Shown here: positions 40,201 to 47,837 of the stretch, in pieces
Position numbering within the stretch: the stretch's first letter is position 1
Layout: each line of letters starts with the position of its first letter
Source: Paramacrobiotus metropolitanus
Taxonomy: Eukaryota; Tardigrada; Eutardigrada; Parachela; Macrobiotidae
Direction: 5' to 3'
Length of the DNA: 64,000 nucleotides
Assembly: GCF_019649055.1 (NCBI RefSeq)
Contig: NW_026570267.1
Span: forward strand, 62,001-126,000
Translations under genes and position numbers: made by a program
The notes under the pieces: model-generated
What the model saw: only the letters and a program-made list of their open reading frames with translations
Told to the model about the DNA's origin: nothing
Database searches by the model: none

Positions 40201-43200
40201 TGCAATGGAAAACGTCAGCCTTAGTCCAGCCGAGATGGAAGAATTGAAATCTTTAGCTGAGGTCGAAGCCGAGCGAATTATTCAAAAGCTATCAAGGAGG
40301 TCACAACCGAGCAGACTGAGTTTTCAACTGAAGAAGCCGGGCACGGTTTGAGAGCGGTAGCCGAAACTGCTACTTCGGGTACGCATGACCTCCCGGAAGG
40401 AATTCGCACAGTGACCAGGATTACTCGGACAATGGTTACAACGGAGCCGGCCGTTTCCGCCGCTGTTTTCCGCTCGGAATCACCAACCGGCAAAGAAAGT
40501 CCACAGGTTACGGAAGTGGTAACCATCCGAAGCACTCGGTCATCCGTGGCCAGTACCCCAGGCGAACATCCTGAGGGACCGTTGGAGCTGCACTTCCGCG
40601 AGTCGCAGCCAACAGAAGCGGAACATGTGACATCATTTGCGCAAGAAACGGGTCCTTCGCGCACTGTAATTCGACGCGAAATTCGAACATTCACATCCAC
40701 CACTGACGGTGGCGCGGTGGAATCCCTGAAGAGCAAATCATCACGCGCGTTACCAGACAAACAGTCGTGCGGGCAGCTGGCACGCCGTCATCCGAAATTT
40801 TACAGAACCAACGGATGTCGAAATCCAGACGATGTTACGACCTCTGCGCATGTCAACCGACCTGAATGCTGAAGATTTTTTCAGCCAAGGGGCGATTGCT
40901 GACAGCAGCGCACCTCCAGCTTCTACTACAACGTACACCAGCGTCGGTCCCGAGATCGTTCAGGACGAAAACGATCGAACAATCATCACAAAGGTCGACC
41001 ACCACACCGTCGTCTCCCATCCGCCGAGTCCGCTGCCTGGTTTTTCCGATGACACGGCTCTGGCACTGCAAGAACAGCGCAGTCCAAAGAGTCCATTGCA
41101 GCATCAGCAGTTCGCTGATTTTGTCAGTCAATCACTCGGACCCAGTGCCGCCGAAGCTCTGGCCTGGTGAAACCCGAGCATGAGCACATTCCGGCGGAAC
41201 TGGAAGTCACACGCAGCGAGAGCCGGGGCTCCAGCGCTGTGATTCGGAAAGAAAGTCACACACTGACCGCTCTGGCGGACAGTGATACCCATGCAGAACG
41301 CACCGTCACTACCACGGTGACCACCACAACAGTGGTGGTGAACAAGACCGAACCCGGTGACTCACCACGACTGATAGCACAGGCGATTCTGGCCGACAAT
41401 GTACGGGAATTTGAAGAATCCATCGAGCATCCGGCGGTGGCTGAAGCTCCCCATTCCCAAAGCCACAGACAAAAGGGTCACAAGGAGAGCCGGGGCTCCA
41501 GCGCTGTGATTCGGAAAGAAAGTCACACACTGACCGCTCTGGCGGACAGTGATACCCATGCAGAACGCACCGTCACTACCACGGTGACCACCACAACAGT
41601 GGTGGTGAACAAGACCGAACCCGGTGACTCACCACGACTGATAGCACAGGCGATTCTGGCCGACAATGTACGGGAATTTGAAGAATCCATCGAGCATCCG
41701 GCGGTGGAATCCTCTCCATACATCACTGAGGAGATAATTCCCTCACCACCCAAGTCGCCAGTAGAGAGACAAATTCAGGGGTCACTGGCGCCGGTTCGAT
41801 CCGAAGCCCATATGCGGACATTTTCGCCCGAGCCGTTGCAGGTGCCGTACCACACTATCTCCGATGAGCAAGCCGCTGAAGAAGAACTGTCGCCCACTGA
41901 AGAAGTGGCTTCTCACCTCGTTGATGACGTAATAGACGAAGCGCTTAAAGATTTGTCAGAATCGGCGTCGACGCACAGTACATCGATTACGACCAGCGAC
42001 TCTTATGAAGGCGCGTCCATGGAAGTTCGTAATCTTTCGATGGCCAGTCCGCCATGGGAACGCACCATCGCCGAACCGGAAACACCGCGTACAGGCGAGA
42101 GCGTTGTATCCAGTCAGCCAATCTCCCCGTCCCAGAGCCCACTAGAACCGGGCAGCCGACAAATGTCGTACGAACACCGCTCCCGATCGACATCCAGTGC
42201 TTCATCAGACACATCCGAAGAATATTTCAGTGACACAGCAAAGACCACTGGTGACACACAGGTCCGAACGGCAGACGAAATCGAAGTGGAAGATGTCGCC
42301 ACTCCGCTTCCCGAGGTCGAATCCGAACCGGAAGATGACCACGAACTCGTCGCGCTGGAAGCGCGCGACAGCGTGCACGATTCACCCGCCCACCAGCGAC
42401 TGGAATCCGCTAAAAGCTTTGTGATAGAGTCCGATCGTACACGTATGCAGCTACCGACCACATCCATATCTCTGCCGGAAATCAGCAAAATTGCCATCGT
42501 CCAGACACCGGAAAGCGAACGACCGGTGTCGGACCTCAGCGAAATCTCCATCAGTTCCGGACGGCGAACAAGTGAAAGCAGCCGCCCGGAGAGCACCGGG
42601 TCACCGGCTGGCAGCGACATCACTTTGCGCAGTGGGAAGAGCGCCACCGGGTCAACGGTCCGGAAGGAGTTTTCCGGGTCGACACTGCATGCGGAAGAAG
42701 TCGCTAGTCCAGTATCAACAAGCGGTGATTCTTATCATACCGCAACAGATGACATTAAACGTTCTAGTAGCGAATACGACACCGCCGCTACAGAATTCTC
42801 TGGCGCTTCCGGCACTTATCACACGGCAACGGAAGGACTGAGTTCACCCGGTTCACGAGTAGTCAGCGGCTTCGCTTCACCATTGTATTCTTCCGATAAG
42901 GAGGTCATTCGAGAGGAAGATGACATCACGCCGGTGGCCGAAGATAACCGCAAACATCAGGAAGAGATTCGAGCACTTTCCACGCTCGGTGGTGGCGGAA
43001 TTTGGTGCCGGTCAAGGAAGCAGTGATATTGAAGAATCCATTGCTAGTCACAGCAGGAAGCCGCCGCGGCAAGAATCCTGGGAAATGATCGGGCCGGACG
43101 ACATCAACACTGTGCGACAGTCCCATGAGCGCGAAGTGTCCAGCTCGGATGACAGCTACGAGCACATTAATGTTGAAGAGATTCGCGAAATGCACCACAT

Positions 43201-46200
43201 AACCACGTCGCACACCGGCGACGATGCTGGGGTTGTCTCTGAACCAGAAACAGAAAAATCATACACAGCCGGTAACGAAGATGTAGAATTAGACGACACC
43301 GACATCATTGAACTACCGCAAGACACACCCAGCCAAGCACAATCAGAACCACACATAGAATATCCCACAACCATTTCACCCATAGAGCAGTCATATTTAT
43401 TTGCAGAACCTATCGAGACACCCACGGTCGTCCGCACGGACGATGACCGCGAACGCCTAACAGCCAGTGCCGCTGATTCCGGTCTGACGGTGTCGGACAT
43501 CCGCACCGCGTCGACCATCTCCGGGGGCTATCTCCAAGAGAGCCTGCACGAAGTCGCTGATACCTTCGATGAGAATCTTCCACCCACCCGCCGGGAACGC
43601 ACCCCGATCCGACACCGGAATTACCAGAAGAACGCTTATGGACACGCGCGGATTTCCGCGCCCCGCCCTTCGGGATGGGCATGCGTCAGTATTCTGAGAG
43701 CGAATTCTCTGAGGCCGAACTGCGAGAGCTGGCCCGTCGGCCGTCCGATGTCAGTGTGCAGGATATCTTCCGGCGACCGGAAAGCCCAGAGCCACCGGGT
43801 TCATCGCCCGCCTCGGCGTCGGCGTCCAACCGCGACCAGGAAGAGGTGATCAGTGTCCGGGCCAGTCCGGATGAGGGTGAGTTACTGGAAGACACTAGCG
43901 CTACTGAGCTACCTACTGATGTGTACCTCCAACCGTTGGAGGACATACAAGAGGAGAAAGAGTCGTCCAGCGGTGAGTCGGAACGCTTTCCCCGGCACAG
44001 CGCTGATCTGCGAGGTGGTCCCGCGGAACGCGACAGCACGTCATCCGCTTCCGGTTCGCTTCATGAGTTCGAACGCCTCGAGGCGGAAGTTCGTCGGCAG
44101 ACACACGGCAGTACGGAGTCACTAGGAATCGGCTAAATGGGCAGTTTGCGCACCGTACTAAACCGCAGTCGGCTCACGACACCGAGTCGTTGAGTAGTCT
44201 GGCAGAATTCGAACAATTAGAGCAAAAGGTCGCTACCGAGGAGAAGGACAGCTCGCCGACAGTTGAGCACTTAGGCACGTCGTTCTGTTCGCCGGAAACA
44301 GAGAGTATGTCGCATTCGGAGACCATGTCGAGTGACACCGCCAGCACTGTCGTCGAACGAGTAGTAGACATCGGGGATGACGATATCCAGAGCCAGCAGA
44401 CGGATCGTGATGTTATGATGGAATCATTGGACGAACCTGAACTACAGCAGCGACTGGCGGGAGATCAGCTGATGTCGGATTCATTGGATGAATCCCGCTT
44501 GGCGACGATGGTGACAGTTCCTCAAGAAACCGTTAGGCGTGTCCGCATGGCAGACTCTTTGGACAGCGACCGTCTACACGATATCCTCGAGCAAAAAGAT
44601 TCCTTAACACAGGATGACCTCTTACGGCATCTTCGTGGTGATCGCTTAGTTCCTGGTATGGATTCCTTGGAAGCGTCTATGGACCGAGAGGCGCTGCAGC
44701 AAGCGCTGTCTAATTCCGAAATCGTCATACCGCCGCTGGAAACGGAACAGACCGGTGAAAAGATTACCGTGCGTCGTTATTTAATTACCGGACATCCGAC
44801 TCTGGAGACCGTATCATTTGCCGGCAACCAGGCCGAACTCCTTATGCAACAGTTCCTCATGGACAATCAGAGTTTGTATCCTAACCTGCAGATCTACGAA
44901 GCCACGGAAGAGCATCAAACCAAAGGTACCGAATCCGCCGCCAACGCGGCCCGCTCCCGCACCACCACGCGCATCGTCAAACGCCGGCGCAGTGATCTCA
45001 AGGACAGTGTGGAGACCGTGACCTTTACCGGAACTGATTCCGAGCACGAGATGGCGCGCTTCCTCTCCCACACCATGCCACTGCGCTACGATGAAACGGA
45101 GACCATAGAGTGTGAAACACGTGATGAATCGGGTGATATAACACGGCTGATGACACGGCGGTTGTCGCGTGTCGATGTGGACGCCGCCACCCACGGCCGG
45201 TTGGGATCGGTGTCGTCCTTGACAGCCGCCGGTGTGGATGATATTCTTGAAGGCTCACCGACGTCGGAGCAGGGCGGTAGCCGCAGCTCCGACACTGCTC
45301 AGCAATCTGCTCGGATCAGCGGAAGTAGTCGTCAGCAGCCAGGTAGAACACACAGCACGCACAGGCACACGCAGTTAGCATTGACGCTCTCTTTTAATGC
45401 TGCCGTTTTTTGGTTGTTTATTATGTTGTTGCACAATGCGTACTCTGTCTTGCAATCGCTGTTGCTGGATGTTTTTAGTCGCAAGCACACTCTGGAATTT
45501 TCGTTTGGAAATTTTTAATTATATTCTGCACGCTGCACATGCTGACTGTATTTTTATGTAGTTATATAAGGTTGTACAGTTGTACTTACCATGTGCTATG
45601 ACAATTTCACCGCATGTTATTTTCTGTCACAACTGTTGTGTTTTGCATGCCACTCACTTTACACTACTATGACACTGCACACGTGCACCGATCGATTACA
45701 GATTTACAGCACCATAATCAAGCCACTCACGTCTTCTACTTTGCGCACTAACCCGTTCTTCTACTTTGTTCTGGTGCTTCTTATAATTATGGAATTTATT
45801 ATCGATAGTTTCAGCAATTGTATTGTAATTAATTTGTGGACATTATTCGTAGATACCGACTACACGACATCCGTACGAGTGGACACATCGGGAGATAAGG
45901 AAACCGAGGTTTTGCACGAAACCGTTACAAGTACGTTGGTATAATAAAGATAAATAGTATTAATGGCACCGATACGTCACGTAGTAATGAATTCGTTTTG
46001 CTGACGTTGGTATTTGCTGCAGCGGTAACGACCGAAGAATCACCGGTAGAATCAATCGAAGAGGAAGGTCGACCGGAAATCGATCTAACGGAACACAGCA
46101 CTGAAGAACAGCAGAAAGTTCTGAAAGGTACGAATATTTTTGTGGGAATTACGATGATATCTTTCACTTTTACTACTGCTCGAGGACAGATAACTGTAGA

Positions 46201-46639
46201 ATAACAGATTTGTAAATTTTTGCCGATATACCTATCAATTTAGGATAACAATGGGCTTTGGGTCGTGACGCTTTTATTGCCTCCCCAATAACAGTAACAA
46301 AACTGACAGTTTATGTTGACCTTTGTGTAAACGCAAACCAGTTGCTCATTAACAGCAGATAACACATAAGTCACATATACTGTACTCGTACTTCTACTAC
46401 TGTCTTGCAATGTGCGCATTCTGTCATCGGCGCATGCATGTGCATCGGTGACCTTTCAGCACGTTCTTACACTATACTGCATGCCGGATGAAGAATCTGG
46501 TAATAATTTTTGTGATGTCGCATGATGCACAAACAAACATTGTTACAGATGGCAAGATTTGAAATCAAAAAAGGCTTGATTAAAATGTGATCTTGTGGCG
46601 TTCTAATGCAGCGACTGTTTTGCAGGTTCCAAGGCTTGA
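4166..46639 (+). CDS. Ank2: Giant ankyrin (Ank2/UNC-44 type), whole gene
   Basis: Ankyrins tether membrane proteins to the spectrin-actin cytoskeleton; giant isoforms of invertebrates and vertebrates also organise axonal microtubules. I read 39 coding exons: 4166-4267, 8045-8146, 8295-8393, 8933-9064, 9191-9442, 10310-10510, 10618-10716, 10954-11073, 11131-11505, 12144-12539, 13053-13250, 13425-13523, 13599-13697, 13844-13942, 14044-14227, 14866-18898, 19056-19440, 19499-19654, 20781-21005, 21118-21278, 21340-21551, 21619-21823, 22113-22694, 22877-23288, 23349-23601, 23807-24631, 24757-24836, 24897-24950, 25039-25093, 25903-27858, 28253-28374, 28812-29016, 29617-29925, 30661-37463, 37648-38295, 38421-45342, 45853-45930, 46023-46127, 46626-46639. 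All joins are GT-AG with matching phase, giving about 9,100 residues. Domain order is 24 ankyrin repeats, long insert, ZU5-ZU5-UPA, death domain, giant tail. Nineteen single-base frameshifts interrupt exons 16, 23, 25, 34 and 36 and look like assembly errors. Family assignment is secure; exon ends in the giant tail are inferred. Confidence 0.92.
4268..8044 (+). other. Intron 1 of the ankyrin gene
   Basis: A 3,777-base intron from GTAAGT to TTTTTGGCAG. It is the longest intron in the window, a common place for enhancers or alternative promoters. A GC-richer patch at about 5600-6200 has open frames up to 97 codons but no recognisable domain and no splice pair that would join it in phase to exon 2. 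I see no RNA gene or transposon in it. Confidence 0.55.
8045..14227 (+). CDS. Ank2: Ankyrin membrane-binding domain: 24 ankyrin repeats
   Basis: Fourteen exons encode 24 consecutive 33-residue repeats of the form NGxTPLHxAA..GH..VV..LL..GA, the canonical number for ankyrins, which form a solenoid that binds transporters and adhesion molecules. The set begins with [15 protein letters not shown] and ends with [18 protein letters not shown]. After it comes a stretch that matches vertebrate and fly ankyrins closely (ETLKVVTE..., then APETMQEAF...SDSEDEA). Nearly all introns are phase 0 and fall exactly between repeats, several exons being 99 bases, one repeat each. No frameshift occurs across this 2.5 kb of coding sequence. 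The position of the palmitoylated cysteine of vertebrate ankyrins is alanine here (INTANA). Confidence 0.96.
14866..19654 (+). CDS. Ank2: Ankyrin insert between repeats and ZU5 (exons 16-18)
   Basis: Exons 14866-18898, 19056-19440 and 19499-19654 encode about 1,525 residues where canonical ankyrins have a linker of roughly 100. The segment is predicted to be disordered and highly charged. In order it holds: Arg-Ser and Asp-rich sequence; a Lys-rich patch near 15600-15720; two WLHAHR repeats (16090 and 16219); six copies of a 30-residue repeat (16869-17404); a poly-Ser/Glu tract (17535-17610); a strongly charged KERKKRE-type helix (18170-18400); and short RV-D/H repeats in exon 17. Seven single-base indels (near 15172, 16389, 16829, 16968, 17052, 17786 and 17922) must be bridged to read it. 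Phases 1, 1, 2 and 2 at its junctions match the neighbours, so it belongs to the same transcript. Confidence 0.82.
16869..17404 (+). repeat. Six 90-bp tandem repeats in the ankyrin insert
   Basis: A 30-residue unit close to [20 protein letters not shown] followed by TSSGTPKK recurs six times with a DNA period of 90 bases; for example the GAEREYV core lies at about 17085, 17175 and 17265. The outer copies are degenerate (REIVDEAV first, GREILDEAV last) and the inner ones are close to identical in protein. Two frameshifts (near 16968 and 17052) fall inside the array. The unit matches no repeat family I know. Confidence 0.85.
19953..19970 (+). CDS. Candidate 18-nt cassette microexon
   Basis: Inside the 1,126-base intron before ZU5, the acceptor ATATTCTCCAG and the consensus donor GTAAGTAC flank 18 bases. 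Inserted between exons 18 and 19, which meet in phase 2, it keeps the frame and adds six residues (reading G-KLRWKT-F). Both splice sites look strong, but there is no transcript evidence, so it may be chance. Confidence 0.35.
20781..22694 (+). CDS. Ank2: Ankyrin spectrin-binding module: ZU5-ZU5-UPA
   Basis: Exons 20781-21005, 21118-21278, 21340-21551, 21619-21823 and 22113-22694 encode the two ZU5 domains and the UPA domain. ZU5-A opens with [17 protein letters not shown], including the DAR motif needed for beta-spectrin binding, and continues through [16 protein letters not shown] and [16 protein letters not shown]5-B starts near [15 protein letters not shown] and contains [19 protein letters not shown] contains [23 protein letters not shown] and [14 protein letters not shown]. 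The match to vertebrate ankyrins is unmistakable. One extra base near 22405, between LEHQE and [10 protein letters not shown], breaks the frame inside UPA and is almost certainly a sequence error, because both sides are strongly conserved. Confidence 0.95.
22877..23601 (+). CDS. Ank2: Ankyrin death-domain exons
   Basis: Exon 22877-23288 begins with [11 protein letters not shown] and carries the death domain: [20 protein letters not shown], then [15 protein letters not shown] and [13 protein letters not shown], ending [13 protein letters not shown]. The DW-x-LA-x-LG...I..I pattern and the LRRWVER helix are diagnostic of ankyrin death domains. Exon 23349-23601 follows in phase 1 ([15 protein letters not shown]...) and contains one extra base near 23504. 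Correcting it yields [20 protein letters not shown] and [13 protein letters not shown], a plausible helix. Confidence 0.93.
23807..25093 (+). CDS. Ank2: Ankyrin proline-rich segment and canonical tail motif
   Basis: Exon 23807-24631 has two copies of [14 protein letters not shown] (about 23920 and 24394) flanking a proline-rich block in which [16 protein letters not shown] recurs three times (about 23992-24190), offering several PxxP sites for SH3-type partners. It ends with [16 protein letters not shown], matching the conserved C-terminal motif of ordinary short ankyrins (DEQGNIVTKK in vertebrates). Three small exons follow (24757-24836, 24897-24950, 25039-25093), all in phase. Reading through the donor at 24632 gives a stop after two more codons, so intron retention here would make a conventional short ankyrin. 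Confidence 0.85.
25483..25549 (+). CDS. Candidate alternative first exon for a tail-only isoform
   Basis: ATG at 25483 in the context TCAAAATGC opens 22 codons plus one base ([20 protein letters not shown], then DA) and stops at a GTATCA donor in phase 1. Spliced to the phase-1 acceptor at 25903 it is in frame with the giant ankyrin tail, giving a product without ankyrin repeats, ZU5 or death domain. A GTATAATC element lies about 70 bases upstream. No similarity or transcript supports it, so it is a hypothesis. Confidence 0.38.
25903..29925 (+). CDS. Ank2: Ankyrin tail exons 30-33
   Basis: Exon 25903-27858 (652 codons) encodes acidic, Ser/Thr/Pro-rich sequence with paired motifs such as [12 protein letters not shown] and [12 protein letters not shown]; it reads without frameshift. 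Exons 28253-28374, 28812-29016 and 29617-29925 follow with phases 1, 0, 1 and 1 matched at every junction. Exon 32 begins [20 protein letters not shown] and may form a helix; exon 33 is Pro/Ser-rich. The introns between them (395-735 bases) hold nothing I recognise. No enzyme or folded domain is seen. The reading frame, splice-site quality and phase make these exons likely, though their inclusion in all transcripts is unknown. Confidence 0.75.
30661..37463 (+). CDS. Ank2: Giant ankyrin exon A (6.8 kb)
   Basis: About 2,268 residues, almost all intrinsically disordered and acidic. It is dominated by degenerate units of roughly 25-35 residues centred on RTESP...SPxTETYVHDE, and by longer units containing [16 protein letters not shown]. 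Segment 31380-31500 is Ser/Arg-rich ([26 protein letters not shown]) and holds the likeliest kinase sites. SP and TP dipeptides are extremely frequent. Such giant ankyrin exons in fly, worm and vertebrate neurons act as spacers and bind microtubules; that role is inferred. Two single-base indels (near 31036 extra, near 33911 missing) must be corrected to keep one frame. The exon ends at GTAAGC in phase 0. Confidence 0.85.
32280..34260 (+). repeat. Higher-order repeat of about 935 bp in giant exon A
   Basis: The marker SPTxATSxMTQPxREPPE or RELP starts at about 32295, 33231 and 34172, spacings of 936 and 941 bases. A second marker, [13 protein letters not shown] followed by a shorter TSF-QP-REPPE, appears at about 32805 and 33737. 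Between markers the order of motifs is the same ([36 protein letters not shown]), so roughly 312 residues were duplicated twice, the third copy being truncated and diverged. Confidence 0.78.
37648..38295 (+). CDS. Ank2: Ankyrin exon 35
   Basis: 216 codons in phase 0 at both ends (acceptor GGCTTTAG, donor GTAAGC), between the two giant exons. The sequence is acidic and Ser-rich with a [11 protein letters not shown] motif (near 37890) and an [17 protein letters not shown] segment (near 38140) that look like phosphorylation or 14-3-3-type sites. No domain is recognised. The frame is open throughout without indels. Confidence 0.8.
38421..45342 (+). CDS. Ank2: Giant ankyrin exon B (6.9 kb)
   Basis: About 2,300 residues. 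Unlike exon A it contains distinct helical modules: a motif near [17 protein letters not shown] repeated three times (39400-40130); a perfect 223-bp tandem duplication (41218-41707); five SLDxxxL repeats (44418-44720); and two ETVxFxG...M..FL modules (44805-45075) just before the end. The rest is acidic, Ser/Pro-rich spacer, including long Ser runs near 42190-42700. Eight indels (near 38628, 40283, 40717, 40800, 41166 and 43002, then 43590 and 44128) have to be corrected. It ends with SRQQPG at a GTAGAA donor in phase 1; the frame stays open past the donor to 45518, so the last 175 bases could be an alternative end containing a hydrophobic stretch. Confidence 0.82.
39395..40140 (+). repeat. 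Three copies of an AG-[IV]-DL helical motif
   Basis: The consensus is h-L-[EH]-[YFE]-A-G-[IV]-D-L-x-x-[EG]-E-L-x-[EQ]-L followed by an acidic, His-containing stretch: [18 protein letters not shown] (about 39397), [18 protein letters not shown] (about 39850) and [18 protein letters not shown] (about 40066). A fourth, weaker element ([20 protein letters not shown]) follows at about 40218. In a disordered protein, such conserved amphipathic segments are likely partner-binding sites. Confidence 0.8.
41218..41707 (+). repeat. Perfect 223-bp tandem duplication
   Basis: Bases 41218-41440 and 41485-41707 are identical as far as I can read them, offset by 267 bases (89 codons), and separated by a 44-base spacer found only between them. 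The unit encodes [15 protein letters not shown] through [10 protein letters not shown]. Identity in synonymous positions means a very recent duplication or an assembly artefact. Confidence 0.93.
45853..46639 (+). CDS. Ank2: Ankyrin terminal exons 37-39
   Basis: Exon 45853-45930 ([20 protein letters not shown]...) and exon 46023-46127 ([20 protein letters not shown], then [15 protein letters not shown]) are short, acidic and joined in phase 1. From the donor at 46128 two acceptors are possible. TGTTTTGCAG at 46625 gives an ending GSKA and stop at 46637-46639, my preferred model. TAATGCAG at 46611 gives 31 further residues ending at 46706. Both are open and in phase; the first has the better polypyrimidine tract. 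Confidence 0.62.
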
Positions 46640-47517
46640 CGAGCTCATGCCTGCACTTGTCAAACACTTGTCTCGTGGACTGTATCCCCATTATATTTGG
46701 CTTTGATAGTAGATATTTCGTTCATGCATTCCGACGTTATCCTGGGTTTTTGATGCGTTTATCACACACAATTACAAAGCGAAAACGTAGTGCAGTTGCG
46801 CATATGTCACTGCGCGCCACGCCAGCACCTTCATTGTCGCATCCCTTATTATCCCGCGTGTGTCATAGCTCAACATGCATCGCTTCACGTTGACGAGTCG
46901 GCGACCGATACATCCCAACACCGCCGCTCATTCGCCGCCCCAACAACACGCCGCGGTGGCAGTGCACTGCGTTTTTTCTCTCTGCCGGAGCCACTTCAGG
47001 AGGAAGAATAGCGGACCTGTTCTTTTTTTCTGTGAATGTGGATTATCTCCGGACACACATTCAACTTCAAGCGACATCGTTAATTCACGTAGTTGTAGCT
47101 TTTGCTTTTTGCAGTTTATTGCTTTATCGCTGCTTTGTTGGTGCGCTCTCTATTTCTCTTTTTGTGAATCATGCAAGTTCGGTGTTTTTCGGTTGGGGCT
47201 ACGGTAAAAATTAGAAACGGCTTTTTTGCAGTTAAGTGGTTTTTTTTATTTTGACAATTTGTTGGCAATCCTGTCAATATGGTGTTGGTGGGAACGATGG
47301 AAGTCGGCACTAGTCGCAATCATACTGGTGTATCAGTTGTCTGCTTTTTTTGGATTATGAGGAAGACATGAACGGCGCGCAGCTAATAGTTGATTTTATT
47401 TTAAAAGTTGCTTAATAAAAATTCACGTTTGAACTGCTCTGTGTGATTTCGTCACTGTTACGAAGAGGTATGGATGAAATCAAACGCACAACAATCCAAA
47501 TTCCCTGGAAATCACTT
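46640..47517 (+). other. Ankyrin 3' UTR and convergent intergenic space
   Basis: No coding exon is seen on either strand. The stretch holds the presumed 3' UTR of the ankyrin gene (about 780 bases to the AATAAA at 47413) and the short space shared with the ZCCHC8 gene arriving from the other strand. Open frames of 60-110 codons have no family resemblance. Confidence 0.55.
47413..47418 (+). terminator. Poly(A) signal AATAAA, ankyrin gene
   Basis: The first canonical AATAAA on the plus strand after the ankyrin stop codon, about 775 bases downstream, in the context CTTAATAAAAATTC. Assignment rests on position only. Confidence 0.5.
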
Positions 47518-47523
47518 TTTATT
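47518..47523 (-). terminator. Poly(A) signal AATAAA, ZCCHC8 gene
   Basis: TTTATT on the plus strand reads AATAAA on the minus strand, 315 bases after the ZCCHC8 stop codon and about 100 bases from the ankyrin signal on the opposite strand, so the two transcripts probably end tail to tail with little or no spacer. Confidence 0.55.
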
Positions 47524-47837
47524 TCAGTTCCAAGCTTTTGTGGCACAATCATGACATCAATACAATATTTAGTATGAAAACCATTTCAAAACCAATGTTA
47601 TTAAATCTTTCGGATAAAACAAAAGAATTTGCTCCAAATACATTTAAAGGCTCACCAAATAGCAAATACCCATTATTAGGTCAGTTAAAGATTAGGTTCC
47701 CCGCCAAAACCATTTACCAAGTGGACGAAAAGTGTCGACCGTATTACAACAATTCATTTACAAGTTGTGCCACAAAATCTGATGCCTGGCTGCTCCTCCA
47801 CTTACCTGCAGTACAGTGAGGACATGACAAATTATAC

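Noticed and set aside
15170-44130. Programmed ribosomal frameshifting as the cause of the frame jumps
   Set aside because: There are 19 sites in one gene with mixed directions and no shared slippery sequence, and similar sites in two other genes; sequence error is far simpler.
15170-46639. Interpretation of the giant tail as a decayed pseudogene
   Set aside because: Between indels, long frames stay open, splice sites are intact with matched phases, and repeat cores are conserved in protein.
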